Positions 11,893-25,404 of a stretch of DNA of 64,000 bases are shown piece by piece. The notes beneath the pieces are model-generated. The model was not told the origin of the DNA, made no database searches, and saw nothing but the letters and a program-made list of their open reading frames with translations. The stretch covers positions 2,115,404 through 2,179,403 of the forward strand of contig CAJFCJ010000007.1 of NCBI GenBank assembly GCA_904063045.1, in the 5' to 3' direction. Made by a program: the position numbers and the translations under genes. The stretch's first letter is position 1, and each line of letters starts with the position of its first letter. This DNA is from Dimorphilus gyrociliatus (taxonomy: Eukaryota > Annelida > Polychaeta > Dinophilidae).

Positions 11893-13527
11893 ATGGCGTC
11901 TTTTGCAAAAGTGCCGGTAATTGATGTTCATTCAAGTAATATAGAGGAGCTGTATAACTCTATTATTCTTGCTGTAAGATCTGCAAGTTTTGTTGCTATC
12001 GATTTGGAGCTGAGCGGAATAGGTGATAAGAGACGAGTAAATACAAAGTGAGAATATACTGATTATACATTCAATACTAATTATTCTCTTATATTTATCC
12101 TCTCTAGTATAACATTTAAGAGTTTACTTTTGACTATAGCAATCATAAGTTGTATTATTATCAATTTCAGGGATATTGCAGAGAGATATGAAGCAATTAG
12201 CGAAGGAGCCAAAACTCGATCTGTTGTTTCACTTGGAATAAGTTGTTTCTGCAGACTACCGAGCTTTTCAAAGTCGGAAGAAGAAAGCGCATTAAGATTT
12301 GCTATACAAACTTTTAATTTGTTTTTACTTTGCAAAAACAATCACATAATCGAATCTTCGTCTGTAAAATTCTTGGTTCAGCACGGTTTTGATTTCAATA
12401 CTCAATATAAATACGGTCTCCTATATTCGCCAGGCGATGATACGGTAAATATAAGACTACTATTATTTGAATATTATAAGTTTCGTATAATTAAAGAATA
12501 TTTTCTTTAGAATGAAGATATAGAAACAGATCAAAAGTCTTTCCGTAATATTTTAAATGAAATATTACGCTGCAAAGTTCCTATAGTATTTCATAACGCT
12601 CTAATCGACATAGTATTTCTGTATCAAAGCTTTTTATGTGAGCTACCAAAGAACTTTTCTACTTTTATAGCAGATTTGGACTTAGCATTTAAAGGTAGAT
12701 AAGAAATAAATTTTCTGTTAATTAACTATTATAAAGATAATTTTCAGGTGGCTTATATGATACCAAGTACTTGGCAGCTTTCATTGACAGAATGCAAGCC
12801 ACATATTTAGAATATTGCTTTCGCAAATGGTATCTCAACTGTTTATTATTTATTGAGAATAATTTAAACAATAGATATGTTTTTTAGTCAGAGTGAAAAT
12901 GTCAAAAATTGCGATAATCTAAAGAGCCACGTAATACCAACGTTCCCAGCTTATCCTAGTTCAATGTCCTCAATAAGTTTTCTTCACTGTGAATTACCTC
13001 GAAAACCAGTAAATGATACACATTGCGTTTGCAAGCGTTATGCGGTAACAGTTTTTCATTAGTTGAAAGTTTTTCCTAAGTAAACCGACATTTCTTTTTT
13101 TTTTTCACAGTCTTTTGGCTGGTGTTTGGATGCGGAAAATTGTAAGTATTCGCACGATATTGATGAAATATTGGCCGTAGACTTTAAATTTGACAAAGTC
13201 AGAAAGAGAAAACTTCAGGAAAATGAATCAGTAGATGATGATAGATATCAACCTAAGTCAACAAAAGCTAGATCATCTGGCCATAGAGCAGGATTTGACT
13301 CTTATATGACCGGTTTCGTCTTTGGATTTCTTCTAAGTCGGCATGGAACAAGCTGGCGAGAGAACCCAAAGAGTAAAAAAGTAGAAGATATGGGGCTTCT
13401 TGAAGCCAAAAATCAGATTTATTTAGTTGGGAAAGATTTTGGACTGCAGGTTAAAAAGTCAAATTTCGCCAAGGTATCCGAAGCCTGTAGAAAAAAATGT
13501 AAACGGCTATACGGCGAATGCGAATAG
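11893..13527 (+). CDS. TOE1: TOE1, DEDD-family 3' exonuclease (deadenylase)
   Basis: Six exons (11893-12047, 12171-12444, 12511-12694, 12748-12829, 12888-13044, 13111-13527) give 422 residues. The CAF1/POP2-type nuclease fold is plain: the D-x-E of AIDLELSG near residue 38, the third aspartate in HNALIDIVFLYQ and the fourth in LYDTKYLA, the DEDD metal ligands. A CCCH zinc finger follows (CVCKRY, FGWCLDAENCKYSH), its codons split by the last intron. Near the C-terminus is the conserved HRAGFDSYMTGFV block. In humans TOE1 trims and matures snRNA 3' ends in the nucleus and Cajal bodies. The ATG at 11893 is preferred over an upstream GTG because homology to the family starts at VPVIDV. AATAAA-type signals follow near 13629. 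Confidence 0.95.
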
Positions 13528-15592
13528 AACAAATTTCCATTCAGCAGAAGAATATTAACACTTTTTTATTGGTTAATGTTCAACAATACAGTTTTTTTTT
13601 CTATATTTAACGAAAGAAAGAAACTTTCAATAATAAAAATCTTTTTATTCAGGATAGCAACAGCAGAAGGAGAAGAGCAAATATTTTCTTTTTGTAAATT
13701 TTATAAGGGTTTTAGCATTTCCTATTAAAAAAATATAATTGAACAATTATTGAATATTAATTAAAATGAATAAAAAAGCGTTATATCAAGATTACATACT
13801 CTTTTTTTCTCTTTTCAACTTTTTATTACACTTATTACTTAAGCTATCGACCTTTGTTATAGTAACATACAATAAAGAGTGTTTCTTATTTAATGAAGAA
13901 TAGCGTAAACTTAAGGAGAGAGCAAATTTCTTTGTGTCCACTTTGAGGAAGAAAGGCGAGAGGGGGAGTGGGAGGAAAAGGTTGAATAACGTAATATTTA
14001 TGCAATTGTACTTTAGGCGAAGAGAACAATTCATCTATTATATAGACTCTATTTAGATAGACAGGAAAGGGAGAGAATACGTGTGTGTGTGTGTGTGTGT
14101 GGGAGGGAGGATAGATTAAAGAGAAAAGGAATAGGCCTGTATTTACTTGTGTATCTAGTTACGTAACAGAAACTTTTTATTTTTAAAGGTATTCTGTTTA
14201 TTGAAATATCCTTGTAGGTTCTTCCTAAATACGTAACAAAAAGTGTTGATTCAATGAAATTAATCTGATGTATAGACATTAAATAATATATTATAGAGTT
14301 ATTACGTGAATGTTTTTAATGCTTTTCAAATAATTCTCAAAGATTATAATTTCATCAATAAAATAGCCATATTTTCGCTCAATATTTTATTAACAATTTA
14401 TATTTATTTTCAAAAGAACTTGTCTAAGAGTTTATAATGAAAAAAATTGCTTTTTAATTTTCAAATAAGCCTATTCTAAAATTTATTCAATACGGTCACG
14501 TGTTTAAGGCCTCTTGTTCGGACTAGGAAATACAAATAAAGTTATTCTCTTTATCGTTGCCTCAAATTTTATGATAAACCAAATACTTTTATGTAAAGAA
14601 ATATCTTTAGTATTAGATATTTTGGAATGATCCATCGATTACAAATGATTAAATATTATACAAGTAACGACTGATTAGCTCAACGAAAACCGGTTAGTTG
14701 TTCTTTAAAAAATCGACTAATTACTTTCTGCTTTTTATTAATCAAAACAGCAAAATTGTCTTTTATTGTTACACTTTATTTAAAGAAAAATGAACCAAGT
14801 CTTATTATATTATATTATATTACTATTTTATTATCCATAATTGAAAAGATACCTTTAAAATTAAAATTATTGAATGTATGTATTAATTAATGAATATTCA
14901 TATTCTATTAAATTAACGTGCTAATTTTAAATTATCGTATTGACTGTATTGTTAAAGAGGGAAAATGGTATGATATATATTGTAAAAATGAATAAAAAAT
15001 CACTTATCTACAGATACATATGGGTTATGAAGTATGAATGTGTACTATGCTTATACACTAATGTATGTATACATGTATAGAACCCTTATAAAATGTCTAA
15101 TCCAATATTTCTAAATAGTATTGAAATAATAGCAATTTTCAACGAAAATACCATCTAAAAACATTCTTAATAACTATTGATATATTCCTGTTTTAATAAC
15201 AATAAAAAAGTACTCTTTATCAATTAATATAATCTACGTAGTTTGATAAATTTAAGATAAATATTTAAAGCTGGAATCTTTCTACTTTAAAGGTATTTTT
15301 TTTATTCGAGTCGTTCGTTTAAAGAACAAAATGTTATATATCGTTATCTGTTCTATTAACATATCAGTTTTTTTTTTATTATTATAGATTTTCTATGTTT
15401 TTTTTAGTTCTATATAATTTATTGTTTATGCCACTTTGTTTGAAAATTTCTCTTTTCTCTTCCTTTATTTTCATAGTTTATATTAATAAATATATAAATG
15501 TATATTCAGGTATCTAAAGTGGATTTTTTTCAAAGAAAATCCTTTGATGAAAGAAAAACAATTACAGAGATTCATTATTTTAAAACCAAAGA
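13528..15592. other. 2.1 kb AT-rich intergenic stretch
   Basis: It holds the TOE1 3' UTR, a GT dinucleotide tract near 14081-14101 and otherwise low-complexity AT sequence. No exon with supported homology or splice pairing was found. The last 250 bases should contain the promoter of the gene at 15593. Confidence 0.5.
14081..14101. repeat. GT microsatellite
   Basis: About ten GT units followed by a G-rich end, in intergenic DNA. Confidence 0.85.
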
Positions 15593-16288
15593 ATGTTATA
15601 CGAGTCGGTTTCTACTGTGGATACAAATCTACAATTAAAGTGTTCGAGAGACAATACATCGAATCTTAGCAATGATAATCGAAGCGAAGAAGTATCAAAT
15701 AAAAAGAGTGTAGGAGGAGAATTAGAATGGGAAGAATGTATAAAATTACGATATACTGAACGTCCTTCAAACATTCTCTGTAATTCACCTCCACCAGCTA
15801 ATGGAACAGAATCAGGAGAGGCGGAAGTAGATTCGAATGCTAATCGTAATTCAACTAAAACCATAGTGGATAATTACGATATTGAAATGGAAAAATTAAA
15901 CGATGATAGTCAAAATTCAATGTTACATTTAACTATCGCTCCCACTCCCAGATTGGGATACTATGCAGATATCATGATGGAGAGAAAAGGAATTAAGGGG
16001 AAACACTCAAAGTTTGATGAAAGGAGAACAAATACATTACAATTGCCCGAAGTTAGCCAACCTATTGTTCAAAGACGACACTCTTCGGCCTCTAACTCGT
16101 CTGTTGGCGATAAAGATAATCTATTAGAATTGATCACTAATTGTCGGGAGATGGAAGAATTGAACCTTAATTTTGAGAAAAAACTCTTTGTTAAAAAAGA
16201 TTACTTTTTAAGCACTGCATTCGGTTTATTATTAGGTATTCTGACTGCTTTATTCGCTAGATCACTGGTTTTAGTTTTATTTGGTTGA
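15593..16288 (+). CDS. unrecognised tail-anchored membrane protein
   Basis: A single open frame of 231 residues starts at the first ATG after an in-frame TAA. Residues 1-200 are polar, serine/asparagine-rich and mostly without predicted order, with a proline-containing block near 120 (TIAPTPRLGYYADIMM). A short helix (NCREMEELNLNFEKKL) precedes one hydrophobic stretch of about 20 residues (FLSTAFGLLLGILTALFA) and a seven-residue hydrophobic end (LVLVLFG). This layout is typical of C-tail-anchored proteins of the ER or mitochondrial outer membrane with the soluble part in the cytosol; that location is inferred. No family recognised. An upstream exon cannot be excluded. AATAAA lies about 145 bases after the stop. 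It converges on LTN1. Confidence 0.68.
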   Translation: MLYESVSTVDTNLQLKCSRDNTSNLSNDNRSEEVSNKKSVGGELEWEECIKLRYTERPSNILCNSPPPANGTESGEAEVDSNANRNSTKTIVDNYDIEMEKLNDDSQNSMLHLTIAPTPRLGYYADIMMERKGIKGKHSKFDERRTNTLQLPEVSQPIVQRRHSSASNSSVGDKDNLLELITNCREMEELNLNFEKKLFVKKDYFLSTAFGLLLGILTALFARSLVLVLFG

Positions 16289-16768
16289 AAAATAATAATT
16301 CTGTAGCGGATCGTTGCCTTTCGTTAAATCTCTCCCAAAATATCATTCAGATGTCGACACAATCGCTTGTATTTGCTTATATTCTCTGATTTTATTTAAG
16401 ACAGAGCTACGATTGATGGCGATTGACAAAAATAAATAGTATTTCATAAAAAAATATATATTAGACTAATCATGGTGCTGTTAATAAATGGAAATTCAAT
16501 TGAATTTCCTTCGAACAAAGAGATTGACGAGAAAACAAAGAGTCCAAATCTATTGTATATAATTTTGTCAATCTATTACTTTCGGCTGTATAATGAAGGT
16601 ATTCTTTCTTATTTTATCGATTTATATACTAATATTTTAACAATCCGCTAATAATGTCAGAGAAAATTATCATGCACCTTGTGTTTTTTGTCACCTATAA
16701 GTAATGTTTTCAACAGTGTACTTTAAAATTTAGTCATTTCATAAAAAACAATGCTAATTCGAGTCTTT
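16289..16768. other. gap between convergent genes
   Basis: It holds the 3' UTRs of the tail-anchored protein gene (AATAAA near 16432) and of LTN1. No other feature seen. Confidence 0.5.
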
Positions 16769-19700
16769 CTAAAAGTAGCCTCTGCACAATGGACATGTAG
16801 ATTTATTACTTGTGTTGAACCATTTATACTGTAGATAGCAAAAAAAAAAAAGATATGATTAATTAGGTTATTGATGCAATTAGAGGTGATATGAGATTAT
16901 TACCAAACACCCTGGATGGAATTTTTTGCGACATGTAGAACATTGCAATTTTGGTAGTTGATAATTTGTCGGATGAAGTACACTAAAGCATATCGTACAT
17001 TCTTCTACATCATCGAATAATTTTTTAACATTATTTTTCCAAATTAATAGACTCTCAAGAAGCGTTCCGTTTTGAAGTGAAAGAAACGTAGTCATCTGTA
17101 ATATCCATTTTCGCCATTTATTCTCATCTGCGCCAATCTTTCTACTTGCTTTTACAACTACAGGTGTTAATGGAGTGTCAGCCGGAAAGGTAACTTCCAC
17201 TTCTAAAGTAACTTCGTTATGTATATAGGAAGCAACGACTTCTCCTGAAGTTTCTCTTAATAAAATCTTTAAAAAATTAATTTATTTATAAATCTGAGCA
17301 TTGCTGAAGTGGAAAGTAACTAACCGTAAATTCATCGTTAGATATAGATTCAGCCTTTAATTGTTTAATTTCCTTGGAAATTAAGATTTTCGAGGCAAAA
17401 GAAGATGTAAACTCTTTGAAGCAGTTACAGATGACTTTATCCTGCAAATTATACCATTTTCGAACAAGGGCTGGAAGACGCTCTAACAGACGTAAATAAA
17501 GGCTGGAGGCAATCCATTCAACGTATTCACTTGTCGCTTTAGGCGTTTCTATGAACAAAAGATAATTAAATAGTAATGGCAAGAAAAGGACGCCTTGATT
17601 TTCTAAAATAATCAAATTCTTACTATCAAGCCATGACGATTTTGAAATTCTGTTAAATAAGTCAAGGATTTTTGAATGAGTACCAGGAAGTTTTGGGTCA
17701 GGCATTATTGAGAATAAAACATGTATAGCTTCCTGAATCAAATTATTCTCTTTCAAATATGCATAATGGGTAGCCTCACAAAATGTTAATAAAACATTCC
17801 AACAATAGATAAACCCAGTCCAATCATAAATTTCGTCGGTTAGTTCCTTAATGCTTATTCTTTCCCCAAAGGCTGTATTGAATTTTGCTATTTTTAACGT
17901 TAAATTCATTAAAGTTGTTAGCATTATGTCTGGCGGAGAGCTGATTGAAACATATAAATCTCATCAGTTAGAAAAATAAGGTACGAAATTCTTACTGTTT
18001 ATCATAATCATTATAGTCATTTTCATCGCTCACAGTCTTGGGTATTAGCTTTGTAACCCTGGTAACGCATAATAAAACTTTTATAAAGAAAAGGCAGTAA
18101 ACTAAATAGTGACATATTACCTTTCAAGTATTAAGGCAGCACAATTTTGTGTAAGAACATTTTTTCTTTCCAGCAAAGGGAATACGTGATTAAATAAAGT
18201 AACAACTTTATCTGGTAAATAACTGGTAGTATCCAGTAGGGGTGGTAATTCGTGCTCGAGAAAATGAGTAGGAGGTAGAAAATTAATAGCCCCAGTAAGT
18301 GACAAGAGGACTTCCTGATAAGCATAAGTTGAATTGCCTTCTAAGACTTGTGAAATATACATAAAAACTTCAAAGAGATGACGATAAATGTCAGCGCTGA
18401 AGAAATTAATCCATTCATCTTTTAATTCAGTTGAGCTGGAGGATGAGTTGAAGAATTTTCCAATTTCACTACATAGACTGAAAGCTTCAATAGCTAATGC
18501 TGCCGTTGATAAATCTACTAATAAACTCTCTTTTTCTATAACCTGTTAATATATTTTGTTTAAAAGTAATGACAGGTGGGAATTCAAACAGCGATTGCCA
18601 ACTTACAGGCACATAAGCAGAAAGAGCGCAAAGTAAAACGTCCCAAAATGGGTGTTCGATCGCATTGACGGACACGCATATTTTAAAAAATTTTATTAAC
18701 TCTATGTTCCATTGAACTTCATTCCATGGACATTCTTTTACATTACTGCAAAGTAATCATTTTTTGTTTAATTTCAAAGAAAATTTAAAAATTTGTTATA
18801 AACGCATACTTATTCTCGTTGAAAAGGTAAAAATTGGGACAATTTTCTTTCCATATAGTTATTTTGTCAGCTAACACTTTGCAACAAGAAATTACTTTGT
18901 CTTTTAACGTTGTATTATCAGGTTGGTGAGCGACAACGTGTTGACACGTATAGTTAAAAAGTTGCAATTTATCAAGATATCCAGCTGAATCTAAACAGAT
19001 ATACGTGTAAATATTTGCAATGTATATGAGTTGGTTTTTGCTAAAAAAAATCCTACAGTTAAATAGATTATTGCTTGATTTCAATTATTTTGTTTAGTCT
19101 TGTTGTTTATAGGAGAAGAGCATACCTAAAGTTCACACATATAAATAACAAATCAGATATTATATATAATGACCCCTGGTAGCGAAAAATTACATTCCAA
19201 TGTTATAATGGACATGGAAAAACACGAGAAGAATATTCAACAAGTGAAGAAAAGATTATATAAAACTCTCTTTTTAATATTTAACATACTATCAACATTA
19301 ACAGGTTTGTTTTAATTAACTTGTCACCTTCATCTATTACCAGAATTCACTCAGGAATCTGTTTGACTGCTATTATTTTATGGACATGGTATAATGCCGA
19401 TGACAACATTAAGAGATCCTACTCGGTTTTCTTCTTTTTATTAATGGTAAGCTAATATACTTGAACAAGAGAACTTTTTTTTTATAGCCCAATTGTAGGC
19501 AAAAAATATGTAAAGGGACAAAATATCAAGCATAAATTAACAACTATCTTATTCAATTATGATATAAATTTCATTGTGAATGTTAAATTTAGTTACAATA
19601 GAATTGCTGTAACATATTATTGTTAATTAACATCTACAAGTATATTTTCATATATACAGTAGATACGACAAATTAAATATAGCTAAATAACGGTTGCCAA

Positions 19701-22700
19701 AGCGAAAATTTATGGTCAGTTTGTGACACGATGTACTGAAAAACTGAATAAACGTGTAGATATTACTAATTAACTTACTATGGTTACTATATGATAACTG
19801 AATTGTTTCTATATCGAAATTCGATAGTAAAAAGAGATTTCATCGACAGGTTCAAATGCCTACCTTTTCGGGTTTGTTAACAATGTATCAAGGTCCTGAG
19901 AAAACGGTAAGATCGATAATAGATGCTATATTAGTTCAAAAATGTTTACTATAGAAAGCTTAAACGTTGCAGATAGAACACCATTGTTTAATGCTACTAG
20001 TGTCTATTACTGTATTATGGATTAGTTCACCTAGTTTGTGGAAAATTCCGGATCTATTAACATTTGATTATTTAGAATCAAATCTTGTCTTTTCAAATCA
20101 TGCCTTTACCAATTTTCTCATAGAATGGATCGAAATCTTACACCGATCTTCAACAATGCTAAGCGCTTATACATGTTTTATTATTAAATGATGGACACAA
20201 GATATTGGATAAAATTAATAATCCGATTTTTAAAAAATAAGTTCAATAGCTATCCACTACTAAGAATATTTACTTCAGTATAATATTTAAAGAAGAATTC
20301 CTTATTAATGTTAATTATTAATAAGTAATCATCTCGCTCTTATAGGATTTTGATTACTATTAATTGTGATTGTGCTTACAAATATGTGATATTTAATTTA
20401 TTAAGAAAACCTATCACCTTTTTTAAAGGAAATACAAATGCAAATAAAGTTGAATTGAGTAAGCTGATAATTCAATTCTAGGATTTTAATAAATATAACT
20501 CGGGAATTTGATGTATTTTCTTACTAGGCTCTTACGATGTGAAAAAACAATATCGGACACTTACTTTAACTATAGTTACGAATAAGTAATGGATTGAGAT
20601 CATTCAAAGAAATTATGGAAGTAGATAGTTTAATTGTTGTGACTGTGATATTTTGCAATAAACCACTGAGAAAGAGAGTATTTAAGCTGTGACTTATTTT
20701 ACTATAAATCTTCAGTTTTAGGATAAAACTAAAAGCACCTTCCTTTCAAAATTAAAACCTTTTAAGACGTTCTCTAGCACGAGATTATTAATTTTAATTG
20801 TCTTACCATGACTGAGAATCAATTTGGGATCTTTTATAGTATTAAAGATTCTCTCGAGCTCTTCAAAAACATGCAATCGCTCCTCCGGTTCTTCAATTAA
20901 GTACTTTATCCATACTTTATTCAACTCTAATCCAGTAATTTTTGAAGTTTCCTTTGTAGTCATAATTTTCCTAAATATGTAATAAGTAAATAAAACATAA
21001 AAAAGGATAAAATAACAAATTATTTACCTTAAGGACATTTTTGAAATTTTTAATTTATTGCCCTTCGAAATAATCTTCAGTAAATATTGTATTCCGTACA
21101 AATAGATTTTTCCTCTATCTAAACAAGAATTTATAAGATCCTCAAAAAATTCCTTATCGTCCTTTTCATTTATTGATTCAATTAGCGTAAATATATTTTT
21201 CTCAAGAAGCAGGCAGCAGTCAGAGAAATCATCTTTCTATATAAGAGAATAATCGCATTTTAGTCGGCAAGTAAAAATCAATATAAATGTACAAACATTC
21301 ATAAAGTTAGTGACTTTTAGTTGTTCACCAAAAGTGATTGCTGCTATACAATCAACAATTCGTTCCTGGAAGATATTCTGTCTATTCGAAGAAGACAAAT
21401 TAAAGGTATCACAAATTTCTTTTGTTAATATCTCAACGCAGGACCAAAAAACTAGAGGAGCCATACATTTTGGAACAAAGGTTAACGGGATTTTTGAGAG
21501 GCTAGAACGATCTTGAATTATTAAGGAATTTGAATCAATAACAGCTCGTTCTGTCCACTAAATAAAAACATTATCTATAAATTAAAGATTAAAGCATACT
21601 TTGTTGAACTTCACCTTATGTGAAAGTTCAGCCTCAAAATTTAACTTCGTTTCATCGTAGTAATCGAAGAACAATGCGCGCGTTGTGAGACTGTCACTGG
21701 CTGCTATAACGCGCAATATTGTTCCGAATTTTTCAACGTATATATTCAGCCTATTTAATTTATAAATGTTTTTCATTTTTTAAAGAATTATAAATATTTA
21801 ATAAAAAAATAGAATAAATACTTTTTCATTGTATCACAGTCATTATGAAGAGAAAACGAAATTTTCTTCCGTGCATTTTGAAAGAAAAAGGAGTCATTTA
21901 TAGATTTTGTCAAAGCAATGCAATTGGCGCCCGCGCACCAGCTTTCGTCTATTAGTTTTGACATTTTTTCTATAAAAATAAAAGATTTAAATACACGAAG
22001 CTAGACATCTTATTAACCTTACCTGATAAATATGACCGAAACGATAAATCAAAGAGTTTATAAACAAATTTCTCTGCTTTTTCATTTTTAGCAACGTTCT
22101 AAAATATTTAGAATGTAAGAAAAGAAAAATTAATAAAAGATATTTTAACTTACAGGTAACTTTTGGAACAGTAATAAAGAGACTTCACAAGAACATTTTA
22201 TAGCTTTTCTTACATCAACGTCAATTTCTTTTAAAGAAATATTGTCAGGGATATGTAAATTGATGTCATCCAATAATTTCTCTACCAATTTTTCTGATAA
22301 TACGATCCCTTTAAATATATTTCATTTATAACATTGTATTACAAGGTTGATTAAATTATTTACCCTTCATGTCATTTTCTCCCAAGCATATGCACAAAAT
22401 ATTCCATAGCTGTTCGTTGTATTCAGTTAACAATTCATTGAAAATATTGCTAAAGAATGATGTAAAAACATCTCCATCAAAGAATTTAACAGCATTATGA
22501 TCTAGCTCTATTATAACTGTAGATAGGAAAAGTGACAAAGTTGAACCACTTTTTAGGAGCTGAAAATAAGGTTATTATTTTTTAGAATTATTTATAAGGA
22601 ACTAATAAACTTACTTCAAAAGCACTCTCAATCAATTTCAATTTTCGATCATTTTCTACGCGTTGTAAATTTATAAAAAAAAGACTTATGACATTTTGAT

Positions 22701-25026
22701 TTCCATGCTTTTTTAATAAATGCATAATACTGTCTTCATAAAGTCTGATGTTTAAATCGGCTGGGTCTTGCCCATTGTAAACATCTTTTAATATATCATA
22801 GTATAAGAAATTACTGGCTATTTGGCAGTAGAATTCAATATAATTTAAATCATTCTCCTGACGAATATCTTTACGGGTAAGAATGTATACAACAATTTCT
22901 TTTAGATTCGCATTAATTTCAGTATTGAATTCATATTTCTTGCTAATTTTTTCCATTTTCTCATTTTGCGAAAAGTTTACTGATTTTTCAAATTTATAAC
23001 TTTCGTTTCCTCCAATATGACTTAAGAACTCAGCGCCGAATTTTAAACATTTTTTAGAAGATGAGTTTTCAATTATAAATTTAAAATGTTCTCTTAAAAT
23101 ACTCCATAAACCGTCAGAAACCAATTTTCTGTCCGTTTGATCGTCTTCTTTACCAATTTTCCATAAGTACGATACATGCTTTATAAAAGCAGATTGCACA
23201 TGAACGTTGTCATCATTTAGCGCGTCTTTAAAGAAGGATTTGATCTGTTCACAAACTCTATCTTATTTTTTTCACTATTGAAGCATTGTTTATACGTACA
23301 ACGTCGTAAATAACATAATTAATGATCTCGTCGTTCATATCTTCATTCTTTTTATAAAGTGTAAAAGAATATCTACATACTTCAGCCATACATTGAACAA
23401 TAGCTGATATTTCGCTTATGCTTGATGTGATTTTATCCTGTTTCAGACTGAAAATTAGGTTGAAAATTAAATCTCAGACTATCTATTGTAGTGATATAAC
23501 AGACCCTGCCAATAAATTAGTAAATAGCTCTCTATAAAAACCAATATCACATATTTCCTTCGGTAATTTGCTTACAAAGGGTAGTATATTAGGCATAACA
23601 ATGACAGAACATCCATTTGCAGCATTTCGAAGAATAGACCATAATTTAGGTAAAGTGCTTTTTCGTAGATTTACATGCTTAAACCATTCCTAATTATTTT
23701 AATTAGAGTGAATCTCATATCTATCTCGTCAAAGAAATTCTTTATAATTACCTCTATATAGCTAATTGTATGCAAGACTGCATCCCATATAGAGCCAACA
23801 ACCGTAGGATCACCCTCTTCTATGTTATGTAAAACGCTTTGCGTTATTTTAACGGAGAACGAATTTGCCAAGGACTTTCTATGTTGACATAAAGCAGCAA
23901 TCAATTTGTAAAATGCAGATTTTATCTTAAAAAATAGCATAGAATCTTGATTTAGATAAATTATATATACCAAAATGTAAGTATTTACCAGACATGAACC
24001 ACTCTTTGCCATTTTCCAAAATTTGTTAGATTCTAAAAGTTCGGATAGCTTTTTGTCTATTTTCTCATTCGGCATGTCATTCAACTCAGAGAGCACTAGC
24101 TTAGTAGCTAAGAGACTAACAGCAATAGTCCTCTCATATTTAGCCTCTGAATCAACTGTAGATGTTGTTCTACAATATGTTGCAATAAAAATGTTTTGCG
24201 TTATAAACATGTAGTTACACTAACTTTGCATCGCTGAGAGTTTGAGCAGTTTGAACAAGTAAATAATCATTTAAGGTCTGAAAAAAAAGCCTATATAAAT
24301 TTTGAAGTATATCAAAATTAAGATAGAGAATACTTCAAGTGTGCTCTCGGCGCAAAAGATTATGGCTTCCTTTCGCTTTTTTTCTTGAAATACATTGTTT
24401 AATCCATTCCTAGCTGCATTTGAAACTGAGACATCTGGATCACAAATACCCATAAGCCATGTTGGTAAAATTTGTTTTATGACAGGGGCAAGCTCTTTTT
24501 TCAATTTCATTGCAAAATAATGTTGAGCATTATGTCCTCCCTCCCTAACTCTTCTATCCCAGTCCTTATTTAAATATGGAATTAATTAAAAGTTATAAAA
24601 TAAAATAATTCCAACCGTGCCAATTCTAGAATAAATTCTAGGCCAAAAATGCAACACAGTTTTGATATCGTCTGTCTCTTTATTTTCACAAAGGCTACAA
24701 AACTCTTGCAACGCTTTTACTTTTGTAGTAAAGTCTTTTTTGTGTAGTTTTCTCAAAGTCATACGAAAATCAGAATCAACGCTGTTATCGATTTCATCGT
24801 TGCCTTGGGCAGATGGTACGTAGCCTAAATCACCAGATAAAGAAGAGAAGCCGATGAACCCTGATGCTGTTGCTCCAGTTTGTTGGAGATATTCTGCTGC
24901 TCTGGCACTACTGGATGGCTATAACAATTCATTCCTATTATCGTGAGATAGACAAAATAAGTCTTAATTAACAATTAATACCCTTGTATTTCCTTTCGTT
25001 CTATTTTCTTTCTTCTTCCCTCCCAT
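16769..25026 (-). CDS. LTN1: listerin, RING E3 ubiquitin ligase of ribosome quality control
   Basis: A complete 24-exon model gives 1733 residues, against 1766 in human. Exons, 5' to 3' (high to low): 25026-24982, 24918-24616, 24564-24334, 24277-24225, 24169-23989, 23925-23752, 23689-23505, 23447-23300, 23244-22615, 22559-22364, 22308-22154, 22098-22023, 21969-21822, 21750-21600, 21557-21297, 21236-21028, 20970-20759, 18990-18810, 18745-18607, 18542-18121, 18058-17996, 17940-17325, 17266-16904, 16828-16769. The N-terminus (MGGKKK, then RAAEYL, GFIGF, DLGYVP, VDSDFRM, DRRVRE) matches listerin closely; the middle is helical repeat; near the C-terminus is an RWD-like block and then a RING-CH finger (CTICFS, CSTCRKKFHPGC, CPLCRG) split by the last intron. 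Listerin ubiquitinates nascent chains on stalled 60S subunits with NEMF. Two donors are weak (GTTTTA, GTCTGT) but keep phase. One intron hosts an antisense gene. Confidence 0.95.
19169..20191 (+). CDS. unrecognised small multi-pass membrane protein nested in an LTN1 intron
   Basis: Four exons (19169-19304, 19355-19446, 19850-19906, 19973-20191) give 167 residues in consistent phase. It lies wholly inside the 1.77 kb LTN1 intron 18991-20758, on the opposite strand. A charged N-terminus (EKHEKNIQQVKKRL) is followed by hydrophobic stretches near residues 33-57 (TLFLIFNILSTLTG, ICLTAIILW), 68-76 (SYSVFFFLLM) and 97-112 (CLMLLVSITVLWISS), so three or four membrane passes are likely. The acceptor of exon 2 was set at ACTCAG|GA because only that choice keeps the frame open. 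AATAAA near 20490 marks a 3' end. I recognise no family. Several phase-matched introns make a real gene likely. Confidence 0.66.
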
Positions 25027-25404
25027 CACTAAATTTTGTAACCAAATCTAGTAGGAAGTGTGTAAATCCTTCGATTTCCTTTGGAGAATTATCTTACGTT
25101 GTTAATTTCGTTACCTCGTGTGGTGCAACATCCAAGATTTCGCAAGGGGAAACTGGTAGTAAATTGATAGGGAGCAATATTTAAATCTATTCAATTGAAA
25201 AGGTTACATTTACAGAAATATTTTAACTTTTCGCTAACCTTAACCAACACAAAATGTTGCCTTGATATTGTTATCCTCTTTCATCACTTTTTAGAAAATT
25301 AAATACTTTTCTAGCAATTTTCTAAAAAGCATTCTAAACTTTATAATATCGCTCACTGAAATTTAAACTTTACGTTTATAGAACATTAGCATTTAAAGAG
25401 CTAT
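25027..25404. promoter_or_regulatory. shared region between LTN1 and the divergent helical-protein gene
   Basis: About 380 AT-rich bases lie between the LTN1 ATG (minus strand) and the ATG at 25405 (plus strand). It must hold both promoters and 5' UTRs; a 5' non-coding exon for the plus-strand gene is possible because TTTATAG lies just before its coding start region. Confidence 0.45.
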
